Source of the DNA: Isoetes taiwanensis
Taxonomy: Eukaryota; Streptophyta; Lycopodiopsida; Isoetales; Isoetaceae
Direction: 5' to 3'
NCBI GenBank assembly: GCA_021234155.1
Contig: JAJEKV010000008.1
Coordinates: 4,078,085-4,142,084, forward strand
DNA length: 64,000 nucleotides
Of the stretch, positions 10,621 to 22,102 are shown one piece after another; position 1 is the stretch's first letter, and every line of letters starts with the position of its first letter. The notes beneath the pieces were generated by a model. The model was not told the DNA's origin and did not search any database. It was given only the letters and a program-made list of their open reading frames with translations. A program made the translations under genes and the position numbers.

Positions 10621-12849
10621 CAACTGTTCCTTGAGGACAGGACACAATTTGAGAATAGTAGCAAGACTCAGGGGAATCTTAATTTTTGCCAGCTCCTCTT
10701 GGAGTTCTAAAGGAACATGCGAGAAAGGATTTGCAGGTTCCAACGGTGCAGGAGTCTGAGGCATGGACACAGAGACTTCCTTGAGGAGTTCTACTTCAGC
10801 AGTAATGTTGGGGTACTGCTGAATCCGTGGGTTTTTTGACATGGAGGGCGCATCCTGACACTGCTGCACGCATGTGGTGGCATGAACGTTGGCAAGCATG
10901 CGCCCTTCAACAGCTTGTATAAGTTTAAGAATGCTTTGGTGCACCTTAGGCATGACATGAAGCATTAGCTTATGAAGATCAGGGTCGAAGACCGTTTTGT
11001 GTTCATCATGCGAAATAGTATCCACAGCGAATGCAGGTTGCGTCTCTTGCGGGATGATTGTCAACGGGCATGATGCCTTGGTCTGGACCAGACCAACCCA
11101 ATTGGATGGCTGTACCGGAGGATTAAGAGCCTGGTAGATTTCTTCCTGAGCTTGTTGATCCAGAGTTGTGGAGGGTGCTGCTTGTTGAGATCTCTGCTGC
11201 GGGTGGTGAGGAGGTTTCTTCAAAATGGACGTGGGCCCTGCTTTGCCATTGGCGACCCGAGTTGGTACGCAGTACGATGAACTGAAGCCGTTTGATTTGT
11301 TCTTGGAAGTTGAACTTGGACTTGAGAAAGCTGAGGACATGCCATGGTTTTCGAAGGATCAAAAGGAGTTCAGGAACCTTGACCCCTAGATTGTTGGGGT
11401 TGCTGAGCCTCTTGATATTGTTGAGGCGGATAGGATTGTTGTTGTGGATATTGCTGTGGCGTGGTCTACACCTGGAAGACCATTTTTTCCCTGAAGGGTG
11501 TAGGATGAGCACGGGTATACTCTTCAGTAGAATGATTGCACATATTGCAACGCTTACAGTGAGGAGGACCATTGGTAGAGTTACACTCATTGGCAAGATG
11601 ACCTTGGTACTTACAAATGTGACACCAAATATGACTTCGTTGAGGAGGAGCAGACTGGGGAGGTTGTACCACATTCTGAAGAATCATGACGGGAGGCATG
11701 AAGGGAAGCTCCGTGAGGGAATCACCCCGAGATGACACATTGACAGAGTGATTCGCTAATTCGATGGCTTGCTCTAAGGTCTTGGGACACAGGTACTCTG
11801 TCACAAGACGAATTGCCAGAGGGAGACCCTGCAGAGACCATACGAGAATCTGGCTCTGCGTGGGATACTCTTGCTGACAAGAATCTGAAGACGATCCGCA
11901 AAGTCATGGGCAGACTCCGTGGGTTGTTGCTGGAGAGCATTGAGCTACTTCAGAAGCTGCTGATCATTGTCCGTGGTACTATAATGAGAGAGAAAGGCAG
12001 TCTTCATCTCTTGCCAATTTTGTTTCCAGTGACTTTTGTTGGCCATGAGCCACTGATGAGGGGCTCCTCGCAGCGTGGTGGAGAAAAAGTGGAACTTGAG
12101 TTGAAGCTGAGAATGGCCATTCAGAATAGCCAAGGCCTCAAATTCCTCCATGTGAGCTTGGGCACTTTGATCGAGGGGCTTCCCTTTGGTATTCCCAAAA
12201 ATCGGATATATGAGCTTGAGATTTTGAACAGGTGAGTGAGCCTGAACTTGCGTGTAGAGTGGTGGAGCATAAGTGGGAATATTGCCTTGAGGCACAACCA
12301 TGGGCCGAGAACAAGGTGGTAGCATAGGAACCGAGAAACCAGGTGGTCCAGAGAGAGGAGCGTCCGTGGGCAAAGGGCTGTGGGTACCGGCCCTCATGTA
12401 GTTTGAGATCAGTAATCTTGTAGACCAGGAACTGAAAAGCGGAAAGAGGGGAAGACTGGAAATTCATGAACACGAGGAGAGCCAAAAGAGACATGAGGAT
12501 AGCCCATCCCAGTTGGAGGAGACGAGGGTTGTGAAGGCAAAGGAGTGTGACTAGAACGTATATGTATGTAAGTGTTGTCCGAGTCCGAAAATAATGAGTA
12601 GTAGGATAGACCAGGTGTATGATGTGGCAACCGTGGTTGAGAGTAGTGCTTGCAAATGGGGGAAGCTATGGTCGAAGAACTGACACGAGGGGTGGGCAGC
12701 GCCGACCGAGCATGTGAGCGGACACGACCTCCTTCGATGTCATAGTCAAGATCATACATTTTGCGAGCAGCTTCTCGGCATTGGTGGCGTTCCAATCGAG
12801 CCACAGTTTGGCTAAAGAGTTCCTCAGGAGTGAAAGCACGAGCAGACAT
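10621..12849 (-). pseudogene. gag of element A
   Basis: The likely start is the ATG at 12849 (MSARAFTPEELFSQT), 44 nt inside the LTR. A Pro/Ser-rich N-terminus is followed by a capsid-like region (HWKQNWQEMKTAFLSHYSTT near 12,000, FADRLRIL-type helix near 11,900). Two adjacent zinc knuckles lie at 11,530-11,630: the first is a perfect CX2CX4HX4C (CHICKYQGHLANEC), while the second ends in Tyr where element C has the expected Cys. A Gln/Pro-rich tail leads to the protease. Frameshifts separate the pieces. Confidence 0.85.
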
Positions 12850-12872
12850 ATTGAGGAAAGAGAAAATAAACT

Positions 12873-12893
12873 AAGACCCGAGAGCGGCGATAG
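12873..12893 (-). other. Primer-binding-site position of element A
   Basis: The 20 nt next to the 5' LTR read CTATCGCCGCTCTCGGGTC on the minus strand. The equivalent sites in B (CTGCTGCCTCGCTGGGTC) and C (CATGCCGCTGGGTTCCCA) are related. None starts with the usual TGG, so the priming tRNA is not identified. Confidence 0.4.
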
Positions 12894-13176
12894 TGTTTAG
12901 GATCTGGGTTCAGGATCTCCTTCAAGATAGCCCTCTGTGAGGACCCCTGGATCAAGCAGGAGAATCCTAGCTGAGTGTCACACGAGATTTTGCAAAAGAG
13001 AGAAGAAAGAAAGAAAAGGAGAGGGCAAGACAAAAATAGTAAGTGGAAATAAGACTTTCTTGATATCAACTTGAGTACATGAACTCTCATCAAGCGAGAG
13101 AAAAACAATCGAGACAAGGCCAAAATCTCATCTAAAAACTTGAGAGTACTCATATATATAGTACAAACGGCCTTCC
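12894..13176 (-). repeat. 5' LTR of element A, truncated in U3
   Basis: It aligns with 1,961-2,240 of the 3' LTR from the CCTAAACA end through the TATATATAGTACAA block to GGCCTT. From there the U3 is absent and the polypyrimidine tract begins. Confidence 0.75.
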
Positions 13177-13765
13177 CCTTCCATTTTCCGATGCCCTTTT
13201 TCCCCTTCCCCTCTCCTCCTTCCACTTTTTTGTGTACCATTTTTCCCTTTAATTTCCCCCTCTTCCTCTCCCTTTTCCTTTTCCTTTTTCTTTTCTCTTT
13301 CCCTTTTCCCATATCCTTTTTCCCCGCCTTTTTTTCTTCTCTTTTTTTCCAGTGCTCTTTTTTCGCTTCCCTTTATTTTTGTGCCTTTTTTCCCCTCCCT
13401 TTCCCCCCTTTGTTCTTTTCCCTTTCTTTTTTTCCGTACCTTCCCTTTTCTCCTTTCCTTGCACTTTCCCTCTTCCTTTTTTTTCCCTTCTCTTTTCCCC
13501 CATTTCCTCTTACAATTTTCTCTATGCTCTTTTTTCTTCTCTTTCTCGCTTCCCCCTCCCTTTTTCCTTCCCTTTTTCTCTTCCCCTTTTTTCGTGTCCT
13601 TTTTCCCTTTATTTTTTCTCCTTTCCCCACCTTTTTCCCCTTCTACTTTTCCAGTGTCTCTTTTCGCTCCCTCATCCTCCCCCTTCTTTTCCCCATATCC
13701 CTTTTCCCCACCTTTTTTTTTCTCTTTTTTTTCAGTGCCCTTTTTCCTTTCAATTTTTTTTTTTA
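13177..13765. repeat. Polypyrimidine/polypurine tract 1
   Basis: About 590 bp are nearly all C and T on the plus strand, with runs such as CCCTTTTTCC and only rare purines. Long apparent ORFs (Lys/Glu/Gly-rich on one strand, Phe/Pro/Leu/Ser-rich on the other) are composition artefacts. Its middle part is homologous to the tract at 22,520-23,105 (both contain TTTTTTTCCGTACCTTCCC followed by similar blocks), so it is a dispersed repeat and not a simple microsatellite. Confidence 0.9.
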
Positions 13766-14733
13766 GCACACCAGCCCTACCGGGCCTACAGCCTTTCCTC
13801 AAATTCTAGCCTATCCACGTGTAATTTCCATGTCATCAAAATCTGATGTGGCTTATTTTACATCATCAGATCTTTGCTTTTGCAAATATAAGGCCAGAGA
13901 AATCAAAAAATCTGCCAAAAATGGCATTTTGAGCCACAAGAGATAGAGAAGGTCACGGCAAATTTTCTTATTTTCTAAAATAACTACCCAAACAGATATC
14001 CAGGTTGAGATAGTGTTTGCAGATTTTGAAAACACGACTTTAAATGGAGGAGTGGCGAAGATTGAGATGTCCACTTCTTGACACTCGATCCTTTGCCCTA
14101 ATCTATTGATTTTTAAAAATATAAAGTTGCTTCGTGTTTAATTTTAATGTTGGTAGGTAGCGAGCTTTTGTAGTCCATGTTCAATTGAGTTCTTCAGATG
14201 GCAACGGCAACATCAGCCTCTGGTAGGATATTTCTGGCAATATCCGGCTCTCAGGTAACTCTAGCATTCCGATCAATTTAGTTGGGTCATTCCATTTTCT
14301 ATATTTCGCTTCATTTGCCGATTTTGCAATACTCCTTTGGGTCTTGTACTTATCCCTAAAATATTTGAACGTCATATGGATGGACTAGGGAAACTTAAAA
14401 TGCTTTTGAAAATTCGAATTCACCTTTCTGTCAATATTGGATAACAGAGGTATGGCAAACCCCTTTGTGTTGTAATGTTTAAATTTTGTCGAACAGTAGC
14501 CAATGAGCAGTCTTGGTATGAGAACTAAAGCTTGAAGTCATGAGCTTGGATACATTTCTAGCCACCCACTGCAGTTGAAACCATAAAGGTATAGTCATCT
14601 ATGTTGTTTCAAATACTTGTATAAGGAAGAAAATATAGCATTTGAACATTCCTAGTAGTCAGATACAGAATACAGATCAATCTTATTGTATAATATCCCA
14701 GTTGTCAACATTTCTACAGGTAAAGCAAGAGCT
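13766..14733. other. No gene recognised
   Basis: AT-rich sequence with only short ORFs and no known motifs. No clear element ends were seen. Confidence 0.4.
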
Positions 14734-15515
14734 CTCTCAATCTAAGCCACCCAAAACTCTCGTCTTCTTCAAACTAGGTGGCATAATGCAGGTGAAAGAA
14801 TCTCGTCTTACAGTTCCACTTGCATGTGGAAGAATTAAATGGAACAGCTCTGCCCTGCCAAGCCCTCAGGCCCTGGAAAGACCGCAACTGCTTCCTTCCT
14901 TACTGATCATAGACCCTAAATCAATATCCCTTCAGCTTCCCTTGGCGTGGTCATTCTCCCCTATAGCAAAGGTCCTTTTGATTTTGTCAACGCTAGAGGT
15001 TTTCGCATGCAGCAGTCAGAGCAGTAGGAGATATGTGTAGATAGATGGGATGTCAAAGTTGCAGGCCTATCCTACTCAAGCTATGCACAAGTCTGACCTG
15101 ACTCATTTGAACCAATGTTACATGAAGCTCTTTCAATCTAAGCCACTAAAACTCTCGTCTTCTTCAAACTAGGTGGCATAATGTAGGTGAATGAATCTTT
15201 TATTATAGACTTGCATGTGGAAGCATTAAATGGAACACCTCTGCCCTACCAAGCCTCAGACCCTGGAAAGACCGCAACTGCAGTTCCTTCCTTACTGATC
15301 ATAGACCCTAAATCAACATCCCTTCAGTTTCCCTTGGCAAGGTCATTCTCCCCTACAGCAAAGGTCCTTTTGATTTTGTCAATGCTAAAGGTTTTCGCAT
15401 GCAGCAGTCAGAGGAGATTTGTGTAGATAGATTGGATGTCAAAGTTGCAAGCCTATCCTACCCAAGCTATGCACAAACCTGACCTGGCTCATTTGAACCA
15501 ATGTTACATGAGTTT
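14734..15515. repeat. Tandem duplication, unit about 396 bp
   Basis: Copy 1 (about 14,734-15,126) and copy 2 (about 15,130-15,515) share long blocks, for example ACTCTCGTCTTCTTCAAACT, CTTACTGATCATAGACCCTA and GTTTTCGCATGCAGCAGTCA, with small indels. Neither copy has a convincing coding frame. Near 15,780 a short acceptor-led stretch (MLENILQHNPVEWALL, then stop) could be a last exon, but nothing supports it further. Confidence 0.8.
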
Positions 15516-16219
15516 GCAGTCTCTAGAACCTGCTATGCACTTTATAATTCAAGTTGATGATTTCAGTGGGCACAGTGTCACGTTCACATGTGCTTGTAGA
15601 TAATGAAGTTGGACAGAAAATTGGGTCATTAAGAACAGCTATTTATATTAGTGTTATCTTCGTATGCGACTCGGTATATTCAGTAAGCTTAAATGTCATC
15701 TGCTAATTTTTCTTGCATATTAATTCTCTGTTGGATGTTCTAAAGTTGTATTATTTGTTTCATTTCGTTTCATTGCAGATGCTTGAGAACATCCTCCAAC
15801 ATAATCCAGTGGAGTGGGCACTTCTCTAAGTTCGTTATGATCTCAATTCAGCAATAAGTAAGTCTTTTAAGCTTTAATTGGAAAGCATAATACATAGGCT
15901 GATATTGATTCACCATAGCCCGGATGCGACCCTACAATGCTACAAACATTTAAACTTTTCATGTAACGTGCTCTTGTCTAGTGCCATTAAGATTCTACTG
16001 TAGTTAAACCCCAAACAAGAGTAGCTTGTAAGGATTGAATATCATATATACGCTCGTGGCCTAATCCTTCGGCCATGACTTGGTTTGACATGCAGAGCAA
16101 GGATGCAAATATCCTAGGCTAGAGCCATTAAGTGTAAACTTTCATACTATCTCCTTGGGATAAGCGCGACGGACCTCCACTCTAAAAACAACCTTCCCAC
16201 GTAATCAATGGTTTGATGC

Positions 16220-18585
16220 ACGAGTGCAAGGAACACAAACGTTGGCTCGCCAAGTCACGGACCTTGCTTTACGCCCACATGCGGTCCGGACAACCGCATC
16301 TTCCTTAAAGCTAAGAAAGCCCGGTACATTGCGGCGCATCAAAGGAAATGTTTTACCTCCTGGGCGTCACCCCGGGACCTTTCCCGAAGAAGGGTTCTTA
16401 GAAAGCCAAGACAGCCCACGAGGAACATTACTCCCGAAAGCGGTGGAGGCAATACTTGCAACAACTATATCGACTCTTAGGGTGCACATGCAGCATTACC
16501 TGCAAGAAGGCCCGGTCTTTGGAAATCACAGATTCAGGGCGTGGAACAAGGCTTACGGCGTCTTGCCAATGGGAAAGCCCCGGGACTGGATGGTATGCAA
16601 AGCAGAATTGCTTAAGTGGGCGGGGCGTCCATAATACCCAGTGCTGACCGCCATGTTCAACAAGGCATTACAGGAAGGCTTCCCGCTACAATGGACCAAA
16701 GTCTATAAGGCGGTGACCGCGACCGCTTACCCAATTACCGAACAATCATGGTCGGGTTCGGTGTTTGCAAAATTGCTTGGCGGGATTCTCGAGCAGCGAT
16801 TGGCGGGCCGGGGTGAGGCAAAGAGATCGGGCCCTCACCCCAGGCAGGATTCAGATCCGGCACTCAACCATTGACCACATCTTCACATTGCGAACTACGG
16901 TTGAAGGCAGCAGGAACTGCCGTCGGGATCTATATTGTTGCTTAAAATGGATTTTGGCGAAGGCATTTGACAACGCGGCCTCGGGAAAAACTATGGGCAA
17001 GATTGCGACAATTTGGGGGTTCTGTAGATTTGCAGAATGCGATTAATGCGAGCTATATGAAAGATGCTCGGGTCGGTGGCAGCCGACAAGCCCACCATTT
17101 GATAGTAGTATCGGGGTTAAATCGGGGATGCCCTCTCTCCCCAACATTGTTTGGGCTTTACATTGATCAATTGGAGAGTCGGGCTTTGCGATAATGGGGG
17201 CTTACGGGGCTCACTTTCTCCGGATCATCAAGCGGTTAATATATGCCGATGATGTGGACCTCCTAGCTTACACACCAGCGGACATGCAATGACATCTCGA
17301 TGCTCTGGACACATTTTGCCAAGCGCCCGATATGCGTCAACTTGGCCAAGACTAAGGTGGTTTTCATATCATCTTCACGCCAATTTGAAGATCCCTCCTT
17401 CGATTCATCGAGGGCGAATGTGGAAGTAGCATCCACATACAAATATTTGGGAGTGGAGTTTCCTTCTACTATGCCTTCGGACACATCCATACGGCTACGA
17501 AGTTATTCTGGGCTGGAAGGCACTATATGCAATGCAAAACAATAGTCATAGAGCCGGAGTTGTATGATTGGACCCATCGATCCACACATTGCTCAAGGTC
17601 TTAGTGGAGCCTGTCCTTTTATACGGGGTTGAAGTATGGGGCCCAGAGTATCCCTCGCTACTTGGAATGACTTGGAGCAAAAAGTGCAAGAAAGCCTTCT
17701 TGAAATGCGAGCACTAGGGGTGAAGTCCACAGTCCCATATCAAATTCTCTACCGCAGGAGACAGGATTCTTGCCTCTTGGAGGGCGGCCCTTGATCGCCA
17801 CATTGTCTATTTTGAGAAGGTGGTCAATATGGATGATGCTCGTCTCCCAAAACTAGCTTATATCATGGCAATGGGGCAACAAAGTGCCTCAAAGCCTTTG
17901 GAGGGAAAAGAGAGCTCAATGGATGGCTAGATGGAATGTGCGAGGAGCACAGGTGCATACATGTGCAAACAGAGGCAGATCGACATGGCTTGAGGCAATA
18001 TCTTGACGCTTGCTTCATCAGCAAGCTTTGGGATGCCAGCGCCCTTGAACAAGTCAAGATAGCACACTACCAGCGCCACATAAATCCCACATTGGAGCGA
18101 GGCCCCGCGCAATGCTACCTGCGCACCCACTTGCCCATGAAAAGACGAGACTCATTGCCTCCATTCGCATACGGGGCACATCATCTTGAATTGAGACAGC
18201 AGATGGATTGGTGAGCCACGTCGGGACAGGCTCTGTCAATCTTTGCCAAATGGGTGTCATTGAGGATGAATCTCATACCATTCAAAGTTGCCCAAAGATA
18301 TGATCAAATCCGGATCGCTATCTTTGCCGAGTTGGAGCTGGCGCCAGCCCCTACATGTGACATTGAGCACCCGCATCCGTGACGGGTGCTAGGATCATAC
18401 CTTCAGGAGGTCATGGACATGCGAGATCAGCTATGTCCTCGGGCACGTGCTTGATATGTACATACACATTTTATTTCATGATGATGTATACTTATGCGGT
18501 TTGATAAAGATTCTTATTATCGCCACGGTTTTTCCCTCGAAAATCCTTCGGGGCGAGGGTTTTTTAACCCGGACAGTAATAAGTT
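16220..18585 (+). pseudogene. Decayed LINE (non-LTR retrotransposon)
   Basis: Broken reverse-transcriptase motifs occur in order: GILEQRLAG near 16,780, an AKAFDN block near 16,960, GCPLSPTLFGLYIDQLE near 17,130, the catalytic YADDVDLLAY near 17,245 and YKYLGVEF near 17,445. LYGVEVWG-like sequence lies near 17,620. The C-terminal part includes FAYGAHHLELRQ and a finger-like CQMGVIEDESHTIQSC near 18,240-18,290, a pattern known from the C-termini of several LINE clades. Many stops and shifts are present. No poly-A tail or target duplication was found. A hairpin-forming 3' sequence (18,515-18,585) seems to be its 3' UTR. Confidence 0.8.
18515..18585 (+). other. LINE 3' UTR hairpin motif, copy 1
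   Basis: GGTTTTTCCCTCG is followed by GGGCGAGGGTTTTTTAACCC and enclosed by CTTATTAT/GTAATAAG. Related arrangements occur at 39,905-39,975 (plus) and on the minus strand at 40,640-40,700, there next to a LINE C-terminal fragment. It may be the 3' recognition structure of this LINE family. Confidence 0.5.
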
Positions 18586-18904
18586 TCCTGCACTCCTTCT
18601 GGGTCCCATAGGCCGATTGGTCTCAGTGGACGATAAAAAACCATTGTCATTCTCATTCTTGCATAACTGTGCAAGTCTGAGAGGGTTGAATGCTAGTAAG
18701 AGATTTTATGCCCATTTCCCTACGACCTTTCTCCCTATATATTGCATGCAAGGTATGCTCATACTAAGCATTAGATACAACAAATCTATTTATGTACTCT
18801 TAGCAAGGCACACACCTCTGTCATGCAAGTGTCCATCTCTTTGCTTCACTTTGCAACCTATTTAGCATTGTCTCAGTTGATTTTCATTGCCAGTTATGCC
18901 TCAA

Positions 18905-19090
18905 AAGTTCAGACACACAGTTTACTTTTCTAGAATCAAAACCGTCCAACCGATCCCTGTTGTTTTAATTGAAGCTGCTCCTTGTTGTGATAAAGTTCAG
19001 ATACAAAGTTTACTTTTCTAGAATCAAAACTGTCCAACCGATCCCTGCTGTTTTGATTGAAGCCGCTTCTTGTTGTGTTGCTTGAAGCCT
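18905..19090. repeat. Two-copy tandem repeat of about 85 bp
   Basis: AGTTTACTTTTCTAGAATCA with CGTCCAACCGATCCCTG/TGTCCAACCGATCCCTG occurs twice in a row with few differences, followed by TTGAAGC-GCT-CTTGTTGTG in both copies. Confidence 0.75.
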
Positions 19091-19842
19091 ATCATTCTGG
19101 AGGGCCGTTTTAATAGTCAAATATGATCTAGCTAGGATTCTAGAGCGCCGAATAGAATTCTAGAGTGCCGAATCAGGTTTTGGAAGTGGAAGTCGCGGAA
19201 GTGTCGTGGGAACATTTTCTGGACTGCTACAGTAATCAGATAGGGGTTGCCATATTTCGTTTCACTACATTATTGAACAATTGGACAATGGCTTCTATTT
19301 ATTCTAATTAAGAAATAGCCCATGGTATTTTCTTTCATTCAAATTAATAAAGCCAATGGCGCATTTTGATTCGAAAACATAGCTATGTTTTAACATTTTC
19401 TAAAGTGAATGTTAAAGGCATTTTTCACTTTTCATAATGATAGGATTCTGATCAGGGAGATGGGATAGAACAAGTGCTCTGCCAGCACTGTTTCAAAAGT
19501 AAAGGAATTTGTGAGCTTGAAGATATCCTACAATCTGTAAAAGAACATTGTGAAAAACAATACAACACTAAATTAACACATTCATCATCCTAGTAGATAC
19601 AAAGAATAGTTTAGAAGAAGGTATATAGAACCTCGTATCCCTGTGATGCATGCACGGATCATGTTGAAACTAGAACTCTGTTACAAGGACAAATGGAATC
19701 TACTTCTTTGTCCTGCTGGTTTAATTACACCCAACTTCTTTGATGGGATGCAGATCAACATCAATAATACCAATAGCTAGATAATGTGGCAGAATTTTGG
19801 TTGTTACTTTTAGGCAGGTTCTCTCCACCATGTTATATGAGC

Positions 19843-20210
19843 AGACTTGTCGACTGTTTTATGACGTAATTGTGGAAATTAACATGTTGGTTCTTATCTA
19901 TAACAATGCATTAGTACTTGTCTATTGTTTTATGATGTAATTAGGGAGACTAACATGTTGGCTCTTATCTATAACATGCATAAGCTACAGCCTTGTCTTC
20001 AAGCTGCATGGTAGCCTTGTCCTTCATAGGCTGAACAAGAGCTCCATAGCAGATCAAACTTGTCTACTGTTTTATGATGTAATTGTGGAAATTAACATGT
20101 TGGTTCTTATCTATAACATGCATAAGTACTTGTCTACTGTTTTATGATGTAATTGTGGAGACTAACATGTTGGCTCTTATCTATAACATGCATAAGTTAC
20201 AGCCTTACTT
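19843..20210. repeat. Nested duplication of about 75-bp units
   Basis: Four units start CTTGTC-ACTGTTTTATGA and end CTTATCTATAACA-TGCAT. They form two unit pairs separated by about 70 bp of unrelated sequence. First members of each pair read GTGGAAATTAACATGTTGGT, second members GAGACTAACATGTTGGCT, so a pair arose first and was then duplicated as a block. Confidence 0.8.
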
Positions 20211-20422
20211 TGCCCATATTTCGTAACATCATTCTTCGGGAACGCATTACTGATGTGCATGGACATCAGGCATTTTCTATGCTTTGTCATGAGGCAATTA
20301 TGCATGCCAGGACAATGAGATATAAGACTGTATTTACAGATCACATGGCCGTGCTGGGTACTTTAAGGAATCTAGAAGCTTACTTAAGGATATGTTGCAA
20401 CTTGATATTTGTCTATGGATGA
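20211..20422 (+). CDS. Orphan exon-like ORF
   Basis: An open stretch reads LPIFRNIILRERITDVHG, then FSMLCHEAIMHARTM and TDHMAVLGTLRNLEAYL. The composition is protein-like, with amphipathic helix character. No family is recognised. The ATG upstream lies in the preceding repeat, so the true start is unclear. It could be an exon relic. Confidence 0.25.
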
Positions 20423-21258
20423 TACTTACGGCTTGCAAGATACCTGCAATATGGAGTTGGGGAAGCTCACATGAAAGAGGCTGCTAATGAAAGCAGTTGC
20501 GAACCTGTATATAATTGATAGCAGTGTAGGCTTGAAACAAAACTTGATCTGGCTATAGGGAATCCTCCCCGGAGACCAATCATGCTTTCGAGTTACTGTT
20601 CCTCTATGCTTTGATGCCATTCTGAACATGTTTGTAGTCCTTTTTCCTAATATATACTAGTGGGTCCAAGACTTCAAACCTTGCCTACCCTTGTTATCTG
20701 CACATCAAAGATGGTCAACTTATTAGCAAAGAAAAGTGTGAATAAAGTTTACATGGGGAATATAATGAATTGAAAGCATTGGTTTTTTAATCGCTTGCAC
20801 TGGGAATTGATTATAAATGTATTATAAAGAATGTATTATAAAGCTATTCTAAGCATATCTTGATTTGGCCTCCCAATAAGACTCTTGTCCTTGTCTCTTT
20901 TAACATATCCTGTCTATTGCAAATTAGCCCTGTTTCATAATGCTTTTCCTCATTCTTGCATGTTAGAGCTCAAAAGCAGTTGCGAAAGACCATTCAAGTA
21001 TCACGCATGCTCCAAATAATCTATTTCCATTTGAGCAACTAGCCAAGCCCAATTGTTAAGTATTGTTATGCATAAGAAATGCATGGGACTTGGCAGAGTA
21101 TGCAGGACAATGGATTGTGGAGCTTCTGCTTGATTAATGAATGCGGAGATACCAACATTTATTGGATGCTAATATTAGTTTGCCAAATGTGCATGAATGC
21201 TTTTACATAAGTAGTTGATGGAGATAGACCTATCAGGGAACATACCTACAAACTAAAC

Positions 21259-21927
21259 ATGAGTGATCGTTTAAGACGAAGACGCCACGAAGCTAGGGAA
21301 CGAACATCCAGATTTAGGAAAATGATCTTGAAAGCATCTGCTGGATCTTGGTTGGAAATATATCATTATTACAACCAATGGATTGAGCTTACAAATCAAA
21401 CTGTAAAACACCAAAGTGTTTGTGCAGTTTGTGGCCGTTGCGAGTTCTATGACGAACAAAGGAGTTGGTCATTTTCCAATAGGTGGGATGGTGAAGAGAT
21501 ACCACCCTATAGTTTAACAAATCCATTTCTGTACCAATTCATTAGCACCGAATCATCAAACAACCCCCTATTATGTCGCAAATGTTACGCTAGTGAAACA
21601 GAAGTGTGCCAAACGACTTCCCTTTCACCGTCTTACATAAAAAATGTACTATTGGCACCAGTGTTTTACACACAAATGATATCATGAGTCGATGTATCAG
21701 TTAATGTTACCAATCGTATGAATTGTATTGCCATTGATACACCTCAACGAAGAAGCTTGTTGGACAATCCATTAGTTAGCTTGTCCGAGGTAGATAATGA
21801 AGAAACAGAAAACACCAATCATACAAGGATCAAAAACATTTTAGGATATTTGCTTATACACAATAAGTTCGTAAAGAGGTTCCAAACATTATACTTGAAA
21901 GGCCTAACCCTCGAAGTGGCATTGTAA
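21259..21927 (+). CDS. ORF with CxxC pair and one in-frame TGA
   Basis: From the ATG at 21259 one frame runs 142 codons to a TGA at 21685-21687, then continues open in the same frame to TAA at 21927 (223 codons in total). The N-terminus is Arg-rich (SDRLRRRRHEARERTSRF). CAVCGRC near residue 55 and LCRKCYAS near residue 112 could form one zinc site. A block LLAPVFYTQMIS, then TGA, then VDVSVNVTN resembles the layout of DUF6570-type regions near the N-terminus of Helitron proteins. That assignment is tentative. No helicase follows. Expression is not supported. Confidence 0.45.
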
Positions 21928-22102
21928 ATACAATTCTGGATTCCTATATTCTCAATTTTCTATTCAACTATATTGTTTCTAATCTTCATGTGTCATAGTT
22001 CCAAATGATATTGTTTAACAAACAACTGAAACAAAATTCCAAATGTTCAATTAAGTACAAGCCAAAGAACAAAAACAAATCTCGATAACATGCAAACCAA
22101 CT

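Larger units (their letters stand above)
1961..13176 (-). mobile_element. Ty3/gypsy LTR retrotransposon A (degenerate)
   Basis: The element is transcribed right to left. In element order it has a truncated 5' LTR (12,894-13,176), gag (from 12,849), protease, reverse transcriptase, RNase H, integrase (ending near 6,948), a spacer, a large third ORF (from 6,129), a polypurine tract and the 3' LTR (1,961-2,526). The PR-RT-RH-INT order identifies Ty3/gypsy. Every domain is broken by stops or frameshifts. The integrase lacks the segment carrying the catalytic Glu, and the RT catalytic motif reads FQDA. Its 5' LTR stops at the TATA region, where a polypyrimidine tract takes over. A solo LTR of the related B type sits inside ORF3. 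Confidence 0.9.

Noticed and set aside
11292-12235. Plus-strand ORFs of 140-147 codons over gag of element A
   Set aside because: Antisense to clear gag coding with the zinc knuckle on the minus strand; no domain on the plus strand.
1956-13800. Target duplication for element A
   Set aside because: The 5' LTR is truncated by the polypyrimidine tract, so no right-hand flank can be compared.
13128-13846. Overlapping 140-220 codon ORFs on both strands
   Set aside because: They lie in a nearly pure C/T tract that has few stop codons in any frame; the Lys/Glu/Gly and Phe/Pro/Leu products are composition artefacts.
18500-18620. Copia LTR (R-U5 hairpin)
   Set aside because: The GGTTTTTCC motif resembles copia LTRs, but two of three copies follow LINE C-terminal sequence and no TG...CA ends or polypurine tract are present.
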